DNA of 47,802 bases from Thiodiazotropha sp050305975 (GCA_050305975.1 JBNLGI010000130.1:1-47802), one strand, 5' to 3'. Shown: positions 8,228 through 17,100, counted from the first letter of the stretch. Numbers and translations: made by a program. Notes: generated by a model not told the origin, from the sequence alone.

Positions 8228-8285
8228 TGTGACGGGAACCCTGCGTTGTCATCTGAGAAAGTGAATGCCATACCCCTGTCGGTTG

Positions 8286-9623
8286 TCAGCGGGAGCCGGA
8301 CTGAAGTGATCGCAGAAGCTTCTGCAGCGCCGATTGAGGAAGTTTGCCGGTTGCGTTGCGGGGAAGCCGCTCGACACAGTAGAGGGGACGGGGCAGAAAG
8401 GCCGCGTCGAGCGAGTGAGCCAGGGCCTCCAGTATCTGCGACTTGGTCAGTGTCGGCGCCACCACCAGCGCCATCAGGCGGGCCTGGGGTGACTCTTCGG
8501 CCGGGGGCAGGAAGATGCCATCCTCCACTCCGGGAACTTCGAGCAGCTGGTGGGTGAGATGGCTGAGTGACGCCCGCTTGCCGGCGATCTTGATCATGTC
8601 GCTGTCTCGCCCCAAAAAGCGGAAACTGCCGGGGGACTCGATGCGGAGCCGGTCCTGGAGTGTCACCGGCTCGCTCAGATGGCCGCCGAGCATATGATGA
8701 GCGGCTGCATCCGCCTGCAGCAAGATACCGTCGTAGAGTCGCCAGTGATCCTCCTGCGAGGTGCGTCTGCCGGCAACCGATCCGGTTTCGGTGGAACCGT
8801 AGATTTCATACACCTCCGTCTTCAGCTGCGCCTCGGCGCTCTCGGCCAGTTCCCGTGACAGGGGGGCGGTGGCGGAGATGACAAATGCCACTGCCGGCCA
8901 CTCGACCCCAGCGGAGACACAGGCGCGCAGGTGCAGCGGCGTGGTGATCAGCACCCGCGGCGCCGGCAGGCGCGCCAGAGTGGCGGCGATATCGGCCGGA
9001 AAGAAGGGGCGGCCCGTGTCCACAGCGAAACCACCCTGCCAGGGAAACAGGATGGCGGTAGCCAGGCCGTACATGTGCTGAGAGGGCACGGTGGCGACCA
9101 GGCTGTTGATGCCGTGTCGCCCGAAGGGAAAGTGTTTGAGTGCGCTGACCGCTTCCTGCTGTAGATTGAACCAGCGCTTCGGGTTCGCCTTGGGTTGGCC
9201 GGTGCTGCCCGAGGTGTAGAGCATGGCGACCGTCTGATCCGCTGCGATCGGCTCCAGTCGCCCATCCCCGGGCAGCGGCTGTTGGCGCAGCAGCTGTTCG
9301 ATATCGAAGCGGGGCGCCTGGATACCCTCGACCGCGGAATCGGTGAGGCAGTAGCTCTGCGCGTTGCCGTGCAACAGCTGATTGATGGCGCCGGGCGTAC
9401 TGTTGGGCGGCATCAGCGTGATGATTCCACGCTGCATGGCGGCGGCGAAACCGAGCATGAAACAGTAGCGGTCCTCGCACAGATTCACCAGCTGTCTGCC
9501 TTCCGGCAGAGCCCTGGACAAACGCAGGACATCGCTGGAAAAGGTTGCTGCGGTGATCGCTCTGCCCTCGCGCCAGGCCAGAGTCTGATCCGGTCTATGT
9601 CTGATCAAAGGCGTGCGCGCCAC
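8286..9623 (-). CDS. AMP-dependent acyl ligase (ApeH-like starter-unit activation)
   Basis: A 445-residue adenylate-forming enzyme. It has the P-loop YTSGSTGQPK (136-145), the YEIYGSTETGS motif, a DSDMIKIAGKRAS hinge and the C-terminal LPRNATGKLPQ lysine motif. In aryl polyene synthesis this ligase activates the aromatic acid starter and passes it to the carrier protein. It is shorter than acyl-CoA ligases (about 500-550) but normal for ApeH-type proteins. The start is GTG at 9623, overlapping the TAG stop of the upstream membrane gene (TAGTG); longer frames upstream are only shadow of that gene. Confidence 0.9.
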   Translation of the reverse strand: MARTPLIRHRPDQTLAWREGRAITAATFSSDVLRLSRALPEGRQLVNLCEDRYCFMLGFAAAMQRGIITLMPPNSTPGAINQLLHGNAQSYCLTDSAVEGIQAPRFDIEQLLRQQPLPGDGRLEPIAADQTVAMLYTSGSTGQPKANPKRWFNLQQEAVSALKHFPFGRHGINSLVATVPSQHMYGLATAILFPWQGGFAVDTGRPFFPADIAATLARLPAPRVLITTPLHLRACVSAGVEWPAVAFVISATAPLSRELAESAEAQLKTEVYEIYGSTETGSVAGRRTSQEDHWRLYDGILLQADAAAHHMLGGHLSEPVTLQDRLRIESPGSFRFLGRDSDMIKIAGKRASLSHLTHQLLEVPGVEDGIFLPPAEESPQARLMALVVAPTLTKSQILEALAHSLDAAFLPRPLYCVERLPRNATGKLPQSALQKLLRSLQSGSR

Positions 9624-10285
9624 TATGGCAACCTCCGCCAGTCGATCCGTCGCAGATCGAGGAGAAACCTGAAGAAGCCGGCATGCTCGAGGTGGGGCAG
9701 TCGACGCAGTCGCAAGCGGTACTCGACGACAAAGACCAGGAGCACGAACAGATAGTTGAGAAAATTCGTGAACAGCGACCAGAGGTGGGGCTCGGCCAAC
9801 ATCCCCAGCAGCAGACTCTCCAGCGTCAGCAAGGCAAACAGCACGCTCCAGAGCAGCGTCACCCCGCGGGTGTAGCGCTGGCTGAGGGCGTCCAGGGCGT
9901 GTCCGTGCATGAGTTCCGCAAAGCGACTGATGAGGGGCTTGCGTCCCGGCAGCAGGGTGTATCCAAACGCGAGGCAGAGTACGCCGTTGATCAGAACGGG
10001 CGGCAGCTTGAGCAGGGTCTGGGGCTCGCCGTGGTAGAGATAGATCCAAGCGGCGGTTGCCGATAGTCCGCCCAGGGCGGCCCAGCCGTAGGGATTGCCG
10101 CGCGCCAGCATCAGCACCCCCGACAACAGCAGCAGGCCCAGCAGCAGAAGGAGGGCGGGCTGCATCCGGTCGGTGACTATGCCCAGGTGGAGCGCGACGG
10201 GATAGGCCAGCAGCAGGATCAGCAGCAGGCGCCCCAGCCAGTTGCCGCCCGCTGTCGATGGCTTGGCGATCTGCCGAGGGCTCAT
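9623..10285 (-). CDS. Polytopic membrane protein of APE clusters (ApeG/COG4648-like)
   Basis: A 220-residue integral membrane protein with about six hydrophobic segments (roughly 16-33, 40-57, 60-75, 84-102, 138-157, 167-184) joined by basic loops. It includes PVLINGVLCLAFGYTLLPGRKPLISRFAELMHG, a segment recognisable from membrane proteins next to the exporter in APE clusters. Its biochemical role is not established; assisting export or assembly at the inner membrane is inferred from position. It overlaps the MMPL exporter gene by 4 bases (ATGA) and the ligase gene by one base. Confidence 0.78.
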   Translation of the reverse strand: MSPRQIAKPSTAGGNWLGRLLLILLLAYPVALHLGIVTDRMQPALLLLLGLLLLSGVLMLARGNPYGWAALGGLSATAAWIYLYHGEPQTLLKLPPVLINGVLCLAFGYTLLPGRKPLISRFAELMHGHALDALSQRYTRGVTLLWSVLFALLTLESLLLGMLAEPHLWSLFTNFLNYLFVLLVFVVEYRLRLRRLPHLEHAGFFRFLLDLRRIDWRRLP

Positions 10286-12609
10286 CGACTCTGCCCTCGC
10301 AGGGGATTTCGCGGCAGGTGCCAGAAGGCGTAGGTGGCGAAGTAGCTGAGGGTGACGCCCACTGCCACGGTCTGACCGATGGCATGCAGCACCGGAATTG
10401 AGGAACTGCCGAGAATGGCGAAGACGGACGCCGTGCTGAGCGCGCAGAGTGTGAGGGCGTGCAGGGTCTCTTTGCCTTCGCCCTCGCTGGCGCCCTGGCG
10501 GGAGAAGAAGAGGCTGAAGTCGATGCCGATACCGAGCACCAGCATGAGGGAGATCAGATGAAACAGGTTCATCGTCTCCCCCAGCAGCGGCGGCAACGCC
10601 AGGGTGGTCAGGAGGGCGGCCGCGATCGGCAGCAGGACACCCAGAGCATGACTCAGCGAGCGCAGGCCGAACCAGAGGACAAGCCACATCACTACAAGCC
10701 CGAGGGCGACCTGGCCCAGAATCTCCTGGCGAAAACCGCCGATCAGGCGACTGGTCTGTTCACGCAGATTGAGATAGGTGATCCCGTCGGGAGCCCCCTC
10801 CAGGTCGTGCGAGAGGGCGTCGGCCGAAGTCACCAGACGCAGCGGCGCCAGCGCCAGCCAGCCGTCTGCGACAGAGCGCAGCATGGCCTCGAGCCGTTCG
10901 CGCAGCGGCCCCGCCTGCAACTCATCGTAGCCCAGGGGGGGCAGCGTACGGCTGAGCTCCAGCTCGTCGAGAAAGCCCTCGAAGGCCTGGGCGCGGAAGG
11001 GCAGGCCCTCGAGCGCCTGGCTCAGGCGCCGAGCCATCTCCGCGCGCTGCGGGATGCCGGCCTGGCTCTGCATCTGATGGGTCCGGCTCGGCAGCACGTC
11101 GCAGGGCAGGGAGGCGCCGGCCAGCAGGCGATCCTCGACGGCGCGCCGCAGCAGGGGGCGCAGCGCTTCGCAGCGCAGCAGCAGCTGTTCCATATCCCGG
11201 CCGCGCACCAGCAGCAGCTGGTTGCTCTCGTCGGCCATCAGCTGCTGGCGCAGGAAGCGATCCTGTTCCAGCAGTGGGGCCGGCAGGGGGGAGAGTACGC
11301 CGACATCGTCGTTCCAGAGGCGCGCATGGGTGCCCAGGATCACTCCGGCGAGGAGGGTGACGCCAGCCATCACCAGTGCCGGCAGCCGGCGTTGGTGACT
11401 GAGGAGGGTCAGCCAGCGGTCGCCTCGCGGTTGCGGCGGTCTGGCTTCGGTCAGCAAGCGCGGTAGCAGGTAGCGGCTGACCAGGGCCGCCGTCACCAGT
11501 CCGGCCAGGGTGAAGACGCCCAGTTGCCTGAGGCCGCTGAAGTCGGTCATGACCAACACCAGGTAGCCGAGGCAGGTCGTGATCACCCCCAGGCGCAAGG
11601 TGGGCCAGATACGTTGCATGGTGCGCTCGGCCGTCTCGTGCGACGACAGATGGCTGAAGAGGTGGAGCGGATAGTCGAGGGTGACGCCCAGCAGGGTGAT
11701 GCCGAAGGCCAGGGTGATGCCGTGCAGGTTGTCGAACAGGCTCCGGGTCAGCAGGATGGCCGCCAGCAAGGCGCTCACCAGCGGCAGTGCCGCATAGAGC
11801 AGATAGGGGAGCCGACGATAGGCCAGCAGCAGAAGCAGCAGGATGGCGGCCGATGCCAGCAGGCTCAGCTGACGGGACTCCTTTTCGATCAGCTGTTTGG
11901 AGAGTACCGCGAAGGCGCCCGGCCCGCTGAGGATCATCCGCTGGCTGCCCTCGGTATTGAGCCGGTCGAAGGCGCTCTGTATCTCAGCCACGGCCGCGCC
12001 TTGCTGCTCGATTGCCAGTCCGCCGCTCCTGCTGGTCGCCAGCAGAATGGCCATATCGCCCTCGCGCGAGGACCACACCCCCGCGTTGCGCTCGATCCGG
12101 TTGTCGGCTTGCCATGCCTGCAACAGCGAGGCGTAGGCAGAGGTCGGATCCCTGGCGATCAGCGATTTGAAGGGGGTGGGCAACGGGGACTGCAGCTCTG
12201 CGAGCCGCGCCTCGAGGGCTATGCGCAGTCCATCCACACTGAGAGAGTCCTGCAGCCGCTGTGGCGCGGTCAGCAGATAGCGGTAGCGCATCAGCTGAGG
12301 GTCGAAGGCGAACTCGCCCGGTGCGCCGTTTTCGACCTGCTCGAAGCGACCGCTTTGGCGCAAGGCGGCCACCAGGCCCTGACTGATGTTGGCGCGTCCT
12401 TCGGCGTCGCCGCCGGCAATGCCGATCATCAGCAGACGGGTGGCCCGGCCCTGGTGCAGCTCGTTCAGCAGCAGCTGTTGGACCTCGCTCCTGCCCTGCG
12501 GCAGGAACAGGCTGAGATCGCTCTTCGGCTTGAGGGTGCCGACCAGCCAGCCGCCGACCAGCAGCAGGATTGCCAGCCAGACCAGAAGCAGGGGGAGTCT
12601 ATTCGGCAT
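10282..12609 (-). CDS. RND/MMPL-family exporter (ApeM-like)
   Basis: A 775-residue transporter with the duplicated MMPL layout: an N-terminal helix, a large periplasmic domain (about residues 30-240), a block of membrane helices (about 245-425), a second periplasmic domain (about 430-610) and a final block of helices to about 765. ITLAFGITLLGVTLDYPLHLFSHLSSHE and GIGIDFSLFFSRQ hold the charged residues expected in the helix-4 type positions. In APE clusters this pump, with a LolA-like periplasmic carrier, is proposed to move the finished lipid to the outer membrane. It overlaps the LolA-like gene by 11 bases. Confidence 0.92.
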   Translation of the reverse strand: MPNRLPLLLVWLAILLLVGGWLVGTLKPKSDLSLFLPQGRSEVQQLLLNELHQGRATRLLMIGIAGGDAEGRANISQGLVAALRQSGRFEQVENGAPGEFAFDPQLMRYRYLLTAPQRLQDSLSVDGLRIALEARLAELQSPLPTPFKSLIARDPTSAYASLLQAWQADNRIERNAGVWSSREGDMAILLATSRSGGLAIEQQGAAVAEIQSAFDRLNTEGSQRMILSGPGAFAVLSKQLIEKESRQLSLLASAAILLLLLLAYRRLPYLLYAALPLVSALLAAILLTRSLFDNLHGITLAFGITLLGVTLDYPLHLFSHLSSHETAERTMQRIWPTLRLGVITTCLGYLVLVMTDFSGLRQLGVFTLAGLVTAALVSRYLLPRLLTEARPPQPRGDRWLTLLSHQRRLPALVMAGVTLLAGVILGTHARLWNDDVGVLSPLPAPLLEQDRFLRQQLMADESNQLLLVRGRDMEQLLLRCEALRPLLRRAVEDRLLAGASLPCDVLPSRTHQMQSQAGIPQRAEMARRLSQALEGLPFRAQAFEGFLDELELSRTLPPLGYDELQAGPLRERLEAMLRSVADGWLALAPLRLVTSADALSHDLEGAPDGITYLNLREQTSRLIGGFRQEILGQVALGLVVMWLVLWFGLRSLSHALGVLLPIAAALLTTLALPPLLGETMNLFHLISLMLVLGIGIDFSLFFSRQGASEGEGKETLHALTLCALSTASVFAILGSSSIPVLHAIGQTVAVGVTLSYFATYAFWHLPRNPLRGQSR

Positions 12610-13216
12610 CGGGCTGCTGCAGGCGGGTAACGATGCGGTCCCCGCCCTGCTCGATGATCTGGAAGTGGCTGATGGCGGTGTTCGAGCCGTCGATCTCGAC
12701 CGACTCCACCTGGCGCTTCAGGGTCGGCTCCCTGGGGGTGAGGCGAAGCCGCCAACGTTCCCGATCGCCCTCCAGCTGGAGTTCGAAATAGCGTTCCAGC
12801 TGGTGCAGATCGCCTGCCAGGACCGCCCGCATGGCGGCCACATAGGCTTGCAGCTGCGGCGCGTTATCGAGCCGGACGATCTCTTCGCTGCCGTCTGGCT
12901 TGCGGATCTGCAGGCGGTCGGCCTCGATTTCGTAGCTGAGGCCGTTGGGCGGATCAAACCGTTTGACCAGGCGGTCGGGGCGTTGAAACGAGAGGCTGCC
13001 CTGGTTCGTCAGGGCCTGCTGGAGCAGTGAGAGCTCCCGGGTTTCGACGAAGCGGGTCTGGCGCTGAGACACCTCGGAGAGGGCCTGCATCAGACGATCG
13101 GGCGTCCACTCCGGTGTCTCCGCCGCCCAGGTTGCGGTGGCGATCAGGCAGATAGCCAGGAGCAGGGCCCCGCCGTCTCGACGCCGGTTTTGCTGCTTGC
13201 CGTTCCTTCCATGCAT
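12599..13216 (-). CDS. LolA-like periplasmic carrier protein (ApeL-like)
   Basis: A 205-residue protein starting with a basic n-region and a signal peptide (GGALLLAICLIATATWA, cleavage near residue 32). The mature domain has the LolA pattern: an N-terminal helix LMQALSEVSQRQTRFVETRELSLLQQ, then strands GSLSFQRPDRLVKRF and LSYEIEADRLQI, and later the RLRLTPREPTLKR strand. LolA-fold proteins carry lipids or lipoproteins across the periplasm. Being between the acyltransferase and the MMPL exporter, it probably receives the aryl polyene lipid. The ATG at 13216 is 23 bases from the upstream stop. Confidence 0.87.
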   Translation of the reverse strand: MHGRNGKQQNRRRDGGALLLAICLIATATWAAETPEWTPDRLMQALSEVSQRQTRFVETRELSLLQQALTNQGSLSFQRPDRLVKRFDPPNGLSYEIEADRLQIRKPDGSEEIVRLDNAPQLQAYVAAMRAVLAGDLHQLERYFELQLEGDRERWRLRLTPREPTLKRQVESVEIDGSNTAISHFQIIEQGGDRIVTRLQQPDAE

Positions 13217-13239
13217 GGTTGGATCAGTGCTGCCAGGCC

Positions 13240-14175
13240 CTAGCCCAGGGCTCTCGGTTGGGGCGCTTCGTCGGAAACCAAGGGTTGTCCGCCCCAGTAG
13301 TCGTAGAAGTTGAACCAATTGTAGGGTGCCAGGCGTGCGTAGTGTTCCAGCCGGTCGGCGTAGCGCTGGGTCCAGGTCTGGATATCACGCTCGCGCATGC
13401 CGCGCTGCAAAGTGATCTGATCGGCAAACCGCTCGATATGGATCTCATAGCGGTTGCCCCCGAGGTAGAGGCCGAAAAAGAGAAATACCGGGGCCTTGAG
13501 CAGGGAGGCCAGCAGGATCGGTCCCTGGGACAAGGTGGTCTCCCGTCCAAGGAACTCACAGCAGACGGTCTTGCCGCTGTCGGCCACGCGGTCTCCCAGC
13601 AAGCCGATGATCGAGCCCTCCTCGACGCAGGCCTGGGCGCGGATCAGGGTGTCGGGCCGGCCCAGCGGGATGATGCTGTCCTGGATGGTGGGATTGAGTT
13701 CCGTCAGCATGCTGACCAGCTTCTGGTTGTGTTGCGGATACATCAGGATCTTGATCGGCAGGGCCCGCTTCATCACGGCCGTGATGCGCAAGGCTTCGAA
13801 GCTGCCCAGATGAGAACCGATGAGCACGCATCCCCGGTTCCGGTCTATCTGTTCGGCGATCAGGTCATGGTTGAATATCTTCAGATCGAAACAGTCGTAG
13901 CGGTCGGTCAGCATGAAGACCCGGTCGAGGATGGTGCTGGCGAAGGTATGGAAATGGCGCACGAGATCGCCCAGGGTGGCCGGCCGCCCCAAGGCCAGGG
14001 TGAGAAACTCGCGGGAGGCGCGACGCTGCGTGGAGGCCGTCAGCAGGAAGTAGAAGCTGATGGGATAGAGCAGACTGCGGGCGGGTCCACGGCCGAGGTG
14101 CATGGCGATCCAGCGGATCAGCCGCAGCATGCCGGAACTGCCGCGCTCCCTTTGGTGTCGCCAATCCCGTGTCAC
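13240..14175 (-). CDS. LPLAT-superfamily (HtrB-like) acyltransferase
   Basis: A 311-residue membrane-associated acyltransferase of the lauroyl/myristoyl transferase type. The signature GSHLGSFEAL (His122, Glu127; HX4E) is present, together with GSIIGLLGDRVA and the FLGRETTLSQGPILLASLLKAPVFLFF segment. In APE clusters such enzymes are thought to attach the polyene to a lipid or glycolipid backbone. The gene starts with GTG at 14175 inside the GTGA overlap with the dehydratase stop. The GT2 enzyme of this cluster is a separate gene 9 kb downstream, not fused to it. Confidence 0.88.
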   Translation of the reverse strand: MTRDWRHQRERGSSGMLRLIRWIAMHLGRGPARSLLYPISFYFLLTASTQRRASREFLTLALGRPATLGDLVRHFHTFASTILDRVFMLTDRYDCFDLKIFNHDLIAEQIDRNRGCVLIGSHLGSFEALRITAVMKRALPIKILMYPQHNQKLVSMLTELNPTIQDSIIPLGRPDTLIRAQACVEEGSIIGLLGDRVADSGKTVCCEFLGRETTLSQGPILLASLLKAPVFLFFGLYLGGNRYEIHIERFADQITLQRGMRERDIQTWTQRYADRLEHYARLAPYNWFNFYDYWGGQPLVSDEAPQPRALG

Positions 14176-14486
14176 CGCACTGCCTCGTCGAGCGCGAGTT
14201 TCAACCTGCCGCTGGTCAAGGTCGTCTCGCCCGCGCGGCACTCGAAGTCGATGCTGTCGCCGTGTTCGCTGAAGTGGATGGTGAATGGCTGTCCGGGTGT
14301 CAGGGGAGCGACGAATTTGGTACTCACCAGCTCACAGACCCGATGCCCGGTATGCTGTTGCGAAAGCGCCGCGATCACCCGCTCCAGCATTACTGTGCCG
14401 GGCACGATGGGATTGCCCGGAAAGTGACCGGGCAGACAGGGGTGATCTGCGGCAATCGGCTCGGCCTTGGTGTGCCAGGCCTTCAA
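14172..14486 (-). CDS. 3-hydroxyacyl-ACP dehydratase, FabZ/FabA-type hotdog (ApeI-like)
   Basis: A compact 104-residue hotdog protein with the FabZ-type active-site motif HPCLPGHFPGNPIVPG (His15; PGHFPGNPIVPG at 19-30), followed by the central helix VMLERVIAAL and the strand VSTKFVAPLTPGQPF. It is the first of the two dehydratases in the cluster. The start is TTG at 14486, embedded in the TGA of the ACP gene (TTGA), with no ATG near, so translation probably depends on the ACP gene. Its length is short compared with FabZ (about 150) but usual for ApeI. Confidence 0.9.
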   Translation of the reverse strand: MKAWHTKAEPIAADHPCLPGHFPGNPIVPGTVMLERVIAALSQQHTGHRVCELVSTKFVAPLTPGQPFTIHFSEHGDSIDFECRAGETTLTSGRLKLALDEAVR

Positions 14487-14746
14487 CGGTTGTCCTGGAT
14501 GTACTGAGTCAGACTCGCAAGCGAGGAGAAGATGGCAATGATGTTCTCGTCGTCCGCCCGCAGCTGGATGCCGTAGTGCTGCTTGATGCCCAGGGAGAGC
14601 TCCAGCGCGTCGATCGAGTCCAATCCCAGGCCGTCGCGGAACAGGGGGGCGTCGCGATCGATCTCGTCGGCGGTGACATCTTCCAGGTTCAGGGTTTCCA
14701 CGATTAGCTGAGCCACTTCGAGCTCGCTCGGAGAAAGATTTTCCAT
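14483..14746 (-). CDS. Acyl carrier protein of the APE cluster
   Basis: An 87-residue acyl carrier protein. GLGLDSIDALELS holds the phosphopantetheine-accepting Ser44, and the flanking helices (PSELEVAQLIVETLN and LASLTQYIQ) fit the four-helix ACP fold. It carries the aryl starter and growing polyene. The ATG at 14746 is preferred; a TTG five codons upstream (14761) would add MENNL. It is the first gene of the minus-strand operon, with a promoter candidate about 65-95 bases upstream. Described APE clusters usually have two ACPs (ApeE and ApeF); only this one lies here. Confidence 0.93.
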   Translation of the reverse strand: MENLSPSELEVAQLIVETLNLEDVTADEIDRDAPLFRDGLGLDSIDALELSLGIKQHYGIQLRADDENIIAIFSSLASLTQYIQDNR

Positions 14747-14809
14747 CAGGTTGTTTTCCAAATACTTGTCGAGAGTTGTGCGGGTTGTTCCAGAGCCCAG
14801 GGCCGCAAT

Positions 14810-14839
14810 ATTCTAACGAATATAACTGTTGAATAACAA
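14810..14839 (-). promoter_or_regulatory. Candidate sigma70 promoter of the APE operon with an overlapping palindrome
   Basis: On the minus strand: TTGTTA (14834-14839) as -35, 18-base spacer, TAGAAT (14810-14815) as -10. The -10 overlaps a perfect palindrome, ATATTC (14808-14813), TAAC, GAATAT (14818-14823), which could be an operator. The stretch is much richer in A+T than its surroundings and lies between the M1 peptidase stop and the ACP start. Confidence 0.5.
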
Positions 14840-14890
14840 AGGAAAATCAGTCCTGAAGAGGGAGGCCTTCCGTGATCGGTCCGCGCTCCG

Positions 14891-17050
14891 TCAACGCCCC
14901 GTGCCCGACGCCTTGCGCTCGGACACAAGAGGAGCGGGTTCGGGCAGGAGCGGGGGGGATTCCGTGGAGAAGCGGCGTTGCAGGGGTGAGCCGGTAATCG
15001 GCCACTGGCGTTTCAACTGGTTGTCCGGTGTCCCACCGGCGAAAACCAGCGCGCTGTACTTGCCATAGTGGGGCAGTTTTCGGCTCAAGCCGGGGAGCGC
15101 TTCGGCAGTGCGGGTGGCGATCCAGAGTCGGGTCTGCCGCGATGCCGGCGGACGCGCCGCCAGGGCGAAACTGTGGTCCCCGGTGGCAAACGGTCGTCCC
15201 CACAATTCGAGCTGTCCTTCGTCCCTGCGTATCGGATAGTCGGACAGGCGGTCGAGAAAACCGGGTGCGAAGCGGTTCTCCCAACCGAGCAACAGTACCG
15301 GCAGGTCGTCGGGCAGCTGTGAGATTTCGGAGTCGAGCTCGATCCGTGCTGCCGGGAAATCGCCGGCCCAGGCCTCGGCCAGGGCACGGTAGCCCCGCAG
15401 CAGCGCTTCATCCGCCGCGGCGGGGAGCAGGATCAGGACCTGCTCGGCACCGAAAAACTGACTCAGGGAGGCCGGTGTCTCGGCCGGGTCGAGGCTGCGG
15501 AAGAGGTCGAACCAGGGGTCGACGCTGAGTGAGCGCGGCATGCTCGGCAGTTCGAACCGAATGCCCTGCCGGCGCTGGCTCATCTCCACCGTCTCGAGCT
15601 GCAGGCTGCCGTTCTCGAGCGTTATGGCCAGCGGGATCCGCAGCCGGTAGGGGGGTGCCGCTTGGGTCTGGATCAGCTCACCGCTGAGACTGAACCCCGT
15701 GGTTGTCCGATCGATACGCGTCTTCTCCAGCGCCAGGCCGGGGGCGCCCTCCAGCTCCACCCACTGGCGGAAGAAACCGCCCAGCGGCCGCTGCGAGACC
15801 GCCTCGAAGGCCGCCTGCAGTGCGCTGAAACCGGCCGTTTTGAAGCGGTTGTCGCGGTAGAAGCGGCGCAGCCCCTCGATGAACAGTTCGTCGCCGAGTT
15901 CCCTGCGCAGCATGTGGAAGAGCATCAGTCCCTTGTCATATCCCACCGCCTGGCTGGCGGTGGAGTGACGTCCGCGAAAGTCGCGCAGGGGAAAGTCGTT
16001 GTCACGGCGTACGAAGTCGGAGTAGCGCTGCAGGGCGGAACGGCGGTAGTCGCTGCCCCGTCCCTGCTGCTCAGCCAGCAGGTGGTCGGCCAGATAGCTG
16101 GTCAGTCCCTCGCTCCAGTTGCCGTTGGCGTAGTCGACATAGACGCTGTTGCCCCACCAGTTGTGCAGGATCTCGTGGGGGTAGGAGGTGGCGAGGATGA
16201 AGGGCAGGCGGATGACCCGGGAGCCGAGCAGCGTGAAGGAGGGCATGCCGTAGCCGGTCTGCCAGAAATTTTCCACCAAAGCGAACTTGGCGTAAGGATA
16301 GGGGCCGATGAGCGACTGATAGAGGTGAAGATAGCGTTCGCTGGCGTCGAGATAGCGGTCCGCCAGGGCCGGGTCGGCCTGGCGCAGGAAGACCTGGGCC
16401 TCGATAGCGTCCACGCCGCGGTGGTAGTCGTGGAAGGGGGCGGCGATGAGATAGATCTCGTCCTGAGGATGGGACGCTCTCCAGGCGACCTGTTGACGCT
16501 GGTCCGAACTGGTCAGCGCGGGGCCTTCGCCCTGGCTGACCGCCAGCCAACCCTCGGGCAGGTCGACCTGCAGGCTGAAGGTCTGCAGACGCTCGGGAAA
16601 CAGGGGATACCAGGCAGTGGCGCCGTCCAGATGGACCCCCTCGGCGGAGATGGTGCCGGCCAGGCGTTCACTGCTGCGACCGGGACTCTCTTTCAGCAGA
16701 TCCGGTCGGTGCTGGATCCGCCCGCCGTAGCTGAGGGTGAAGCGGCGCTGTCCGGCAGGCAGTTCGACACGGTAGGCGGTCAGCGGCACGGCTCCGTCGG
16801 CCGGGCCTGTTTCCACCAGCTCCACCCCCGCGGTGGGGGTGCTGGGATTGAGTCCCGCATGCAGCAGGAAGCGCGGCGACAGCTCTTCCGGCAGTGTCAG
16901 TTCGACCTCGACCTGCAGTCTGTTCGTGGCGGGCTCGAGTCTGACCTGCAAAGCCTGGTGCAGGATTTCTGCACTCAGTAAGGGGCTGCAAAACCAGAGC
17001 AGAAACGGCACAATGCGAAGGAGGTGGGATTTGCTGGTCATAAAGCCCAT
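14891..17050 (-). CDS. Exported M1-family metallopeptidase
   Basis: A 719-residue protein with a signal peptide (about residues 1-27, ending PLLSA). The N-terminal part is beta-rich, as in M1 aminopeptidases. The zinc site HEILHNWWGN puts His292, Glu293 and His296 in place, with NWSEG giving the third ligand Glu314. The gap between His296 and Glu314 is 17 residues, one fewer than the usual 18. A helical domain follows (DELFIEGLRRFYRDN), then an extra C-terminal region without clear family identity. AAGG sits upstream of the ATG at 17050. The gene is same-strand with the APE operon but ends 144 bases before it, so it is probably separate. It is divergent from the ChaN-like gene. Confidence 0.88.
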   Translation of the reverse strand: MGFMTSKSHLLRIVPFLLWFCSPLLSAEILHQALQVRLEPATNRLQVEVELTLPEELSPRFLLHAGLNPSTPTAGVELVETGPADGAVPLTAYRVELPAGQRRFTLSYGGRIQHRPDLLKESPGRSSERLAGTISAEGVHLDGATAWYPLFPERLQTFSLQVDLPEGWLAVSQGEGPALTSSDQRQQVAWRASHPQDEIYLIAAPFHDYHRGVDAIEAQVFLRQADPALADRYLDASERYLHLYQSLIGPYPYAKFALVENFWQTGYGMPSFTLLGSRVIRLPFILATSYPHEILHNWWGNSVYVDYANGNWSEGLTSYLADHLLAEQQGRGSDYRRSALQRYSDFVRRDNDFPLRDFRGRHSTASQAVGYDKGLMLFHMLRRELGDELFIEGLRRFYRDNRFKTAGFSALQAAFEAVSQRPLGGFFRQWVELEGAPGLALEKTRIDRTTTGFSLSGELIQTQAAPPYRLRIPLAITLENGSLQLETVEMSQRRQGIRFELPSMPRSLSVDPWFDLFRSLDPAETPASLSQFFGAEQVLILLPAAADEALLRGYRALAEAWAGDFPAARIELDSEISQLPDDLPVLLLGWENRFAPGFLDRLSDYPIRRDEGQLELWGRPFATGDHSFALAARPPASRQTRLWIATRTAEALPGLSRKLPHYGKYSALVFAGGTPDNQLKRQWPITGSPLQRRFSTESPPLLPEPAPLVSERKASGTGR

Positions 17051-17100
17051 TGGATTGGAGACCTTGTGATCGACTCAAGGTGTTTTTCGGATACCGAATT

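Noticed and set aside
10459..12630. Long open frames on the plus strand opposite the MMPL exporter (Gln/Gly-rich translations)
   Set aside because: They are antisense to a well-supported gene, have low-complexity composition with no family motif, and are expected from GC-rich codon bias. The same applies to 15662-16981 and 45527-46684.
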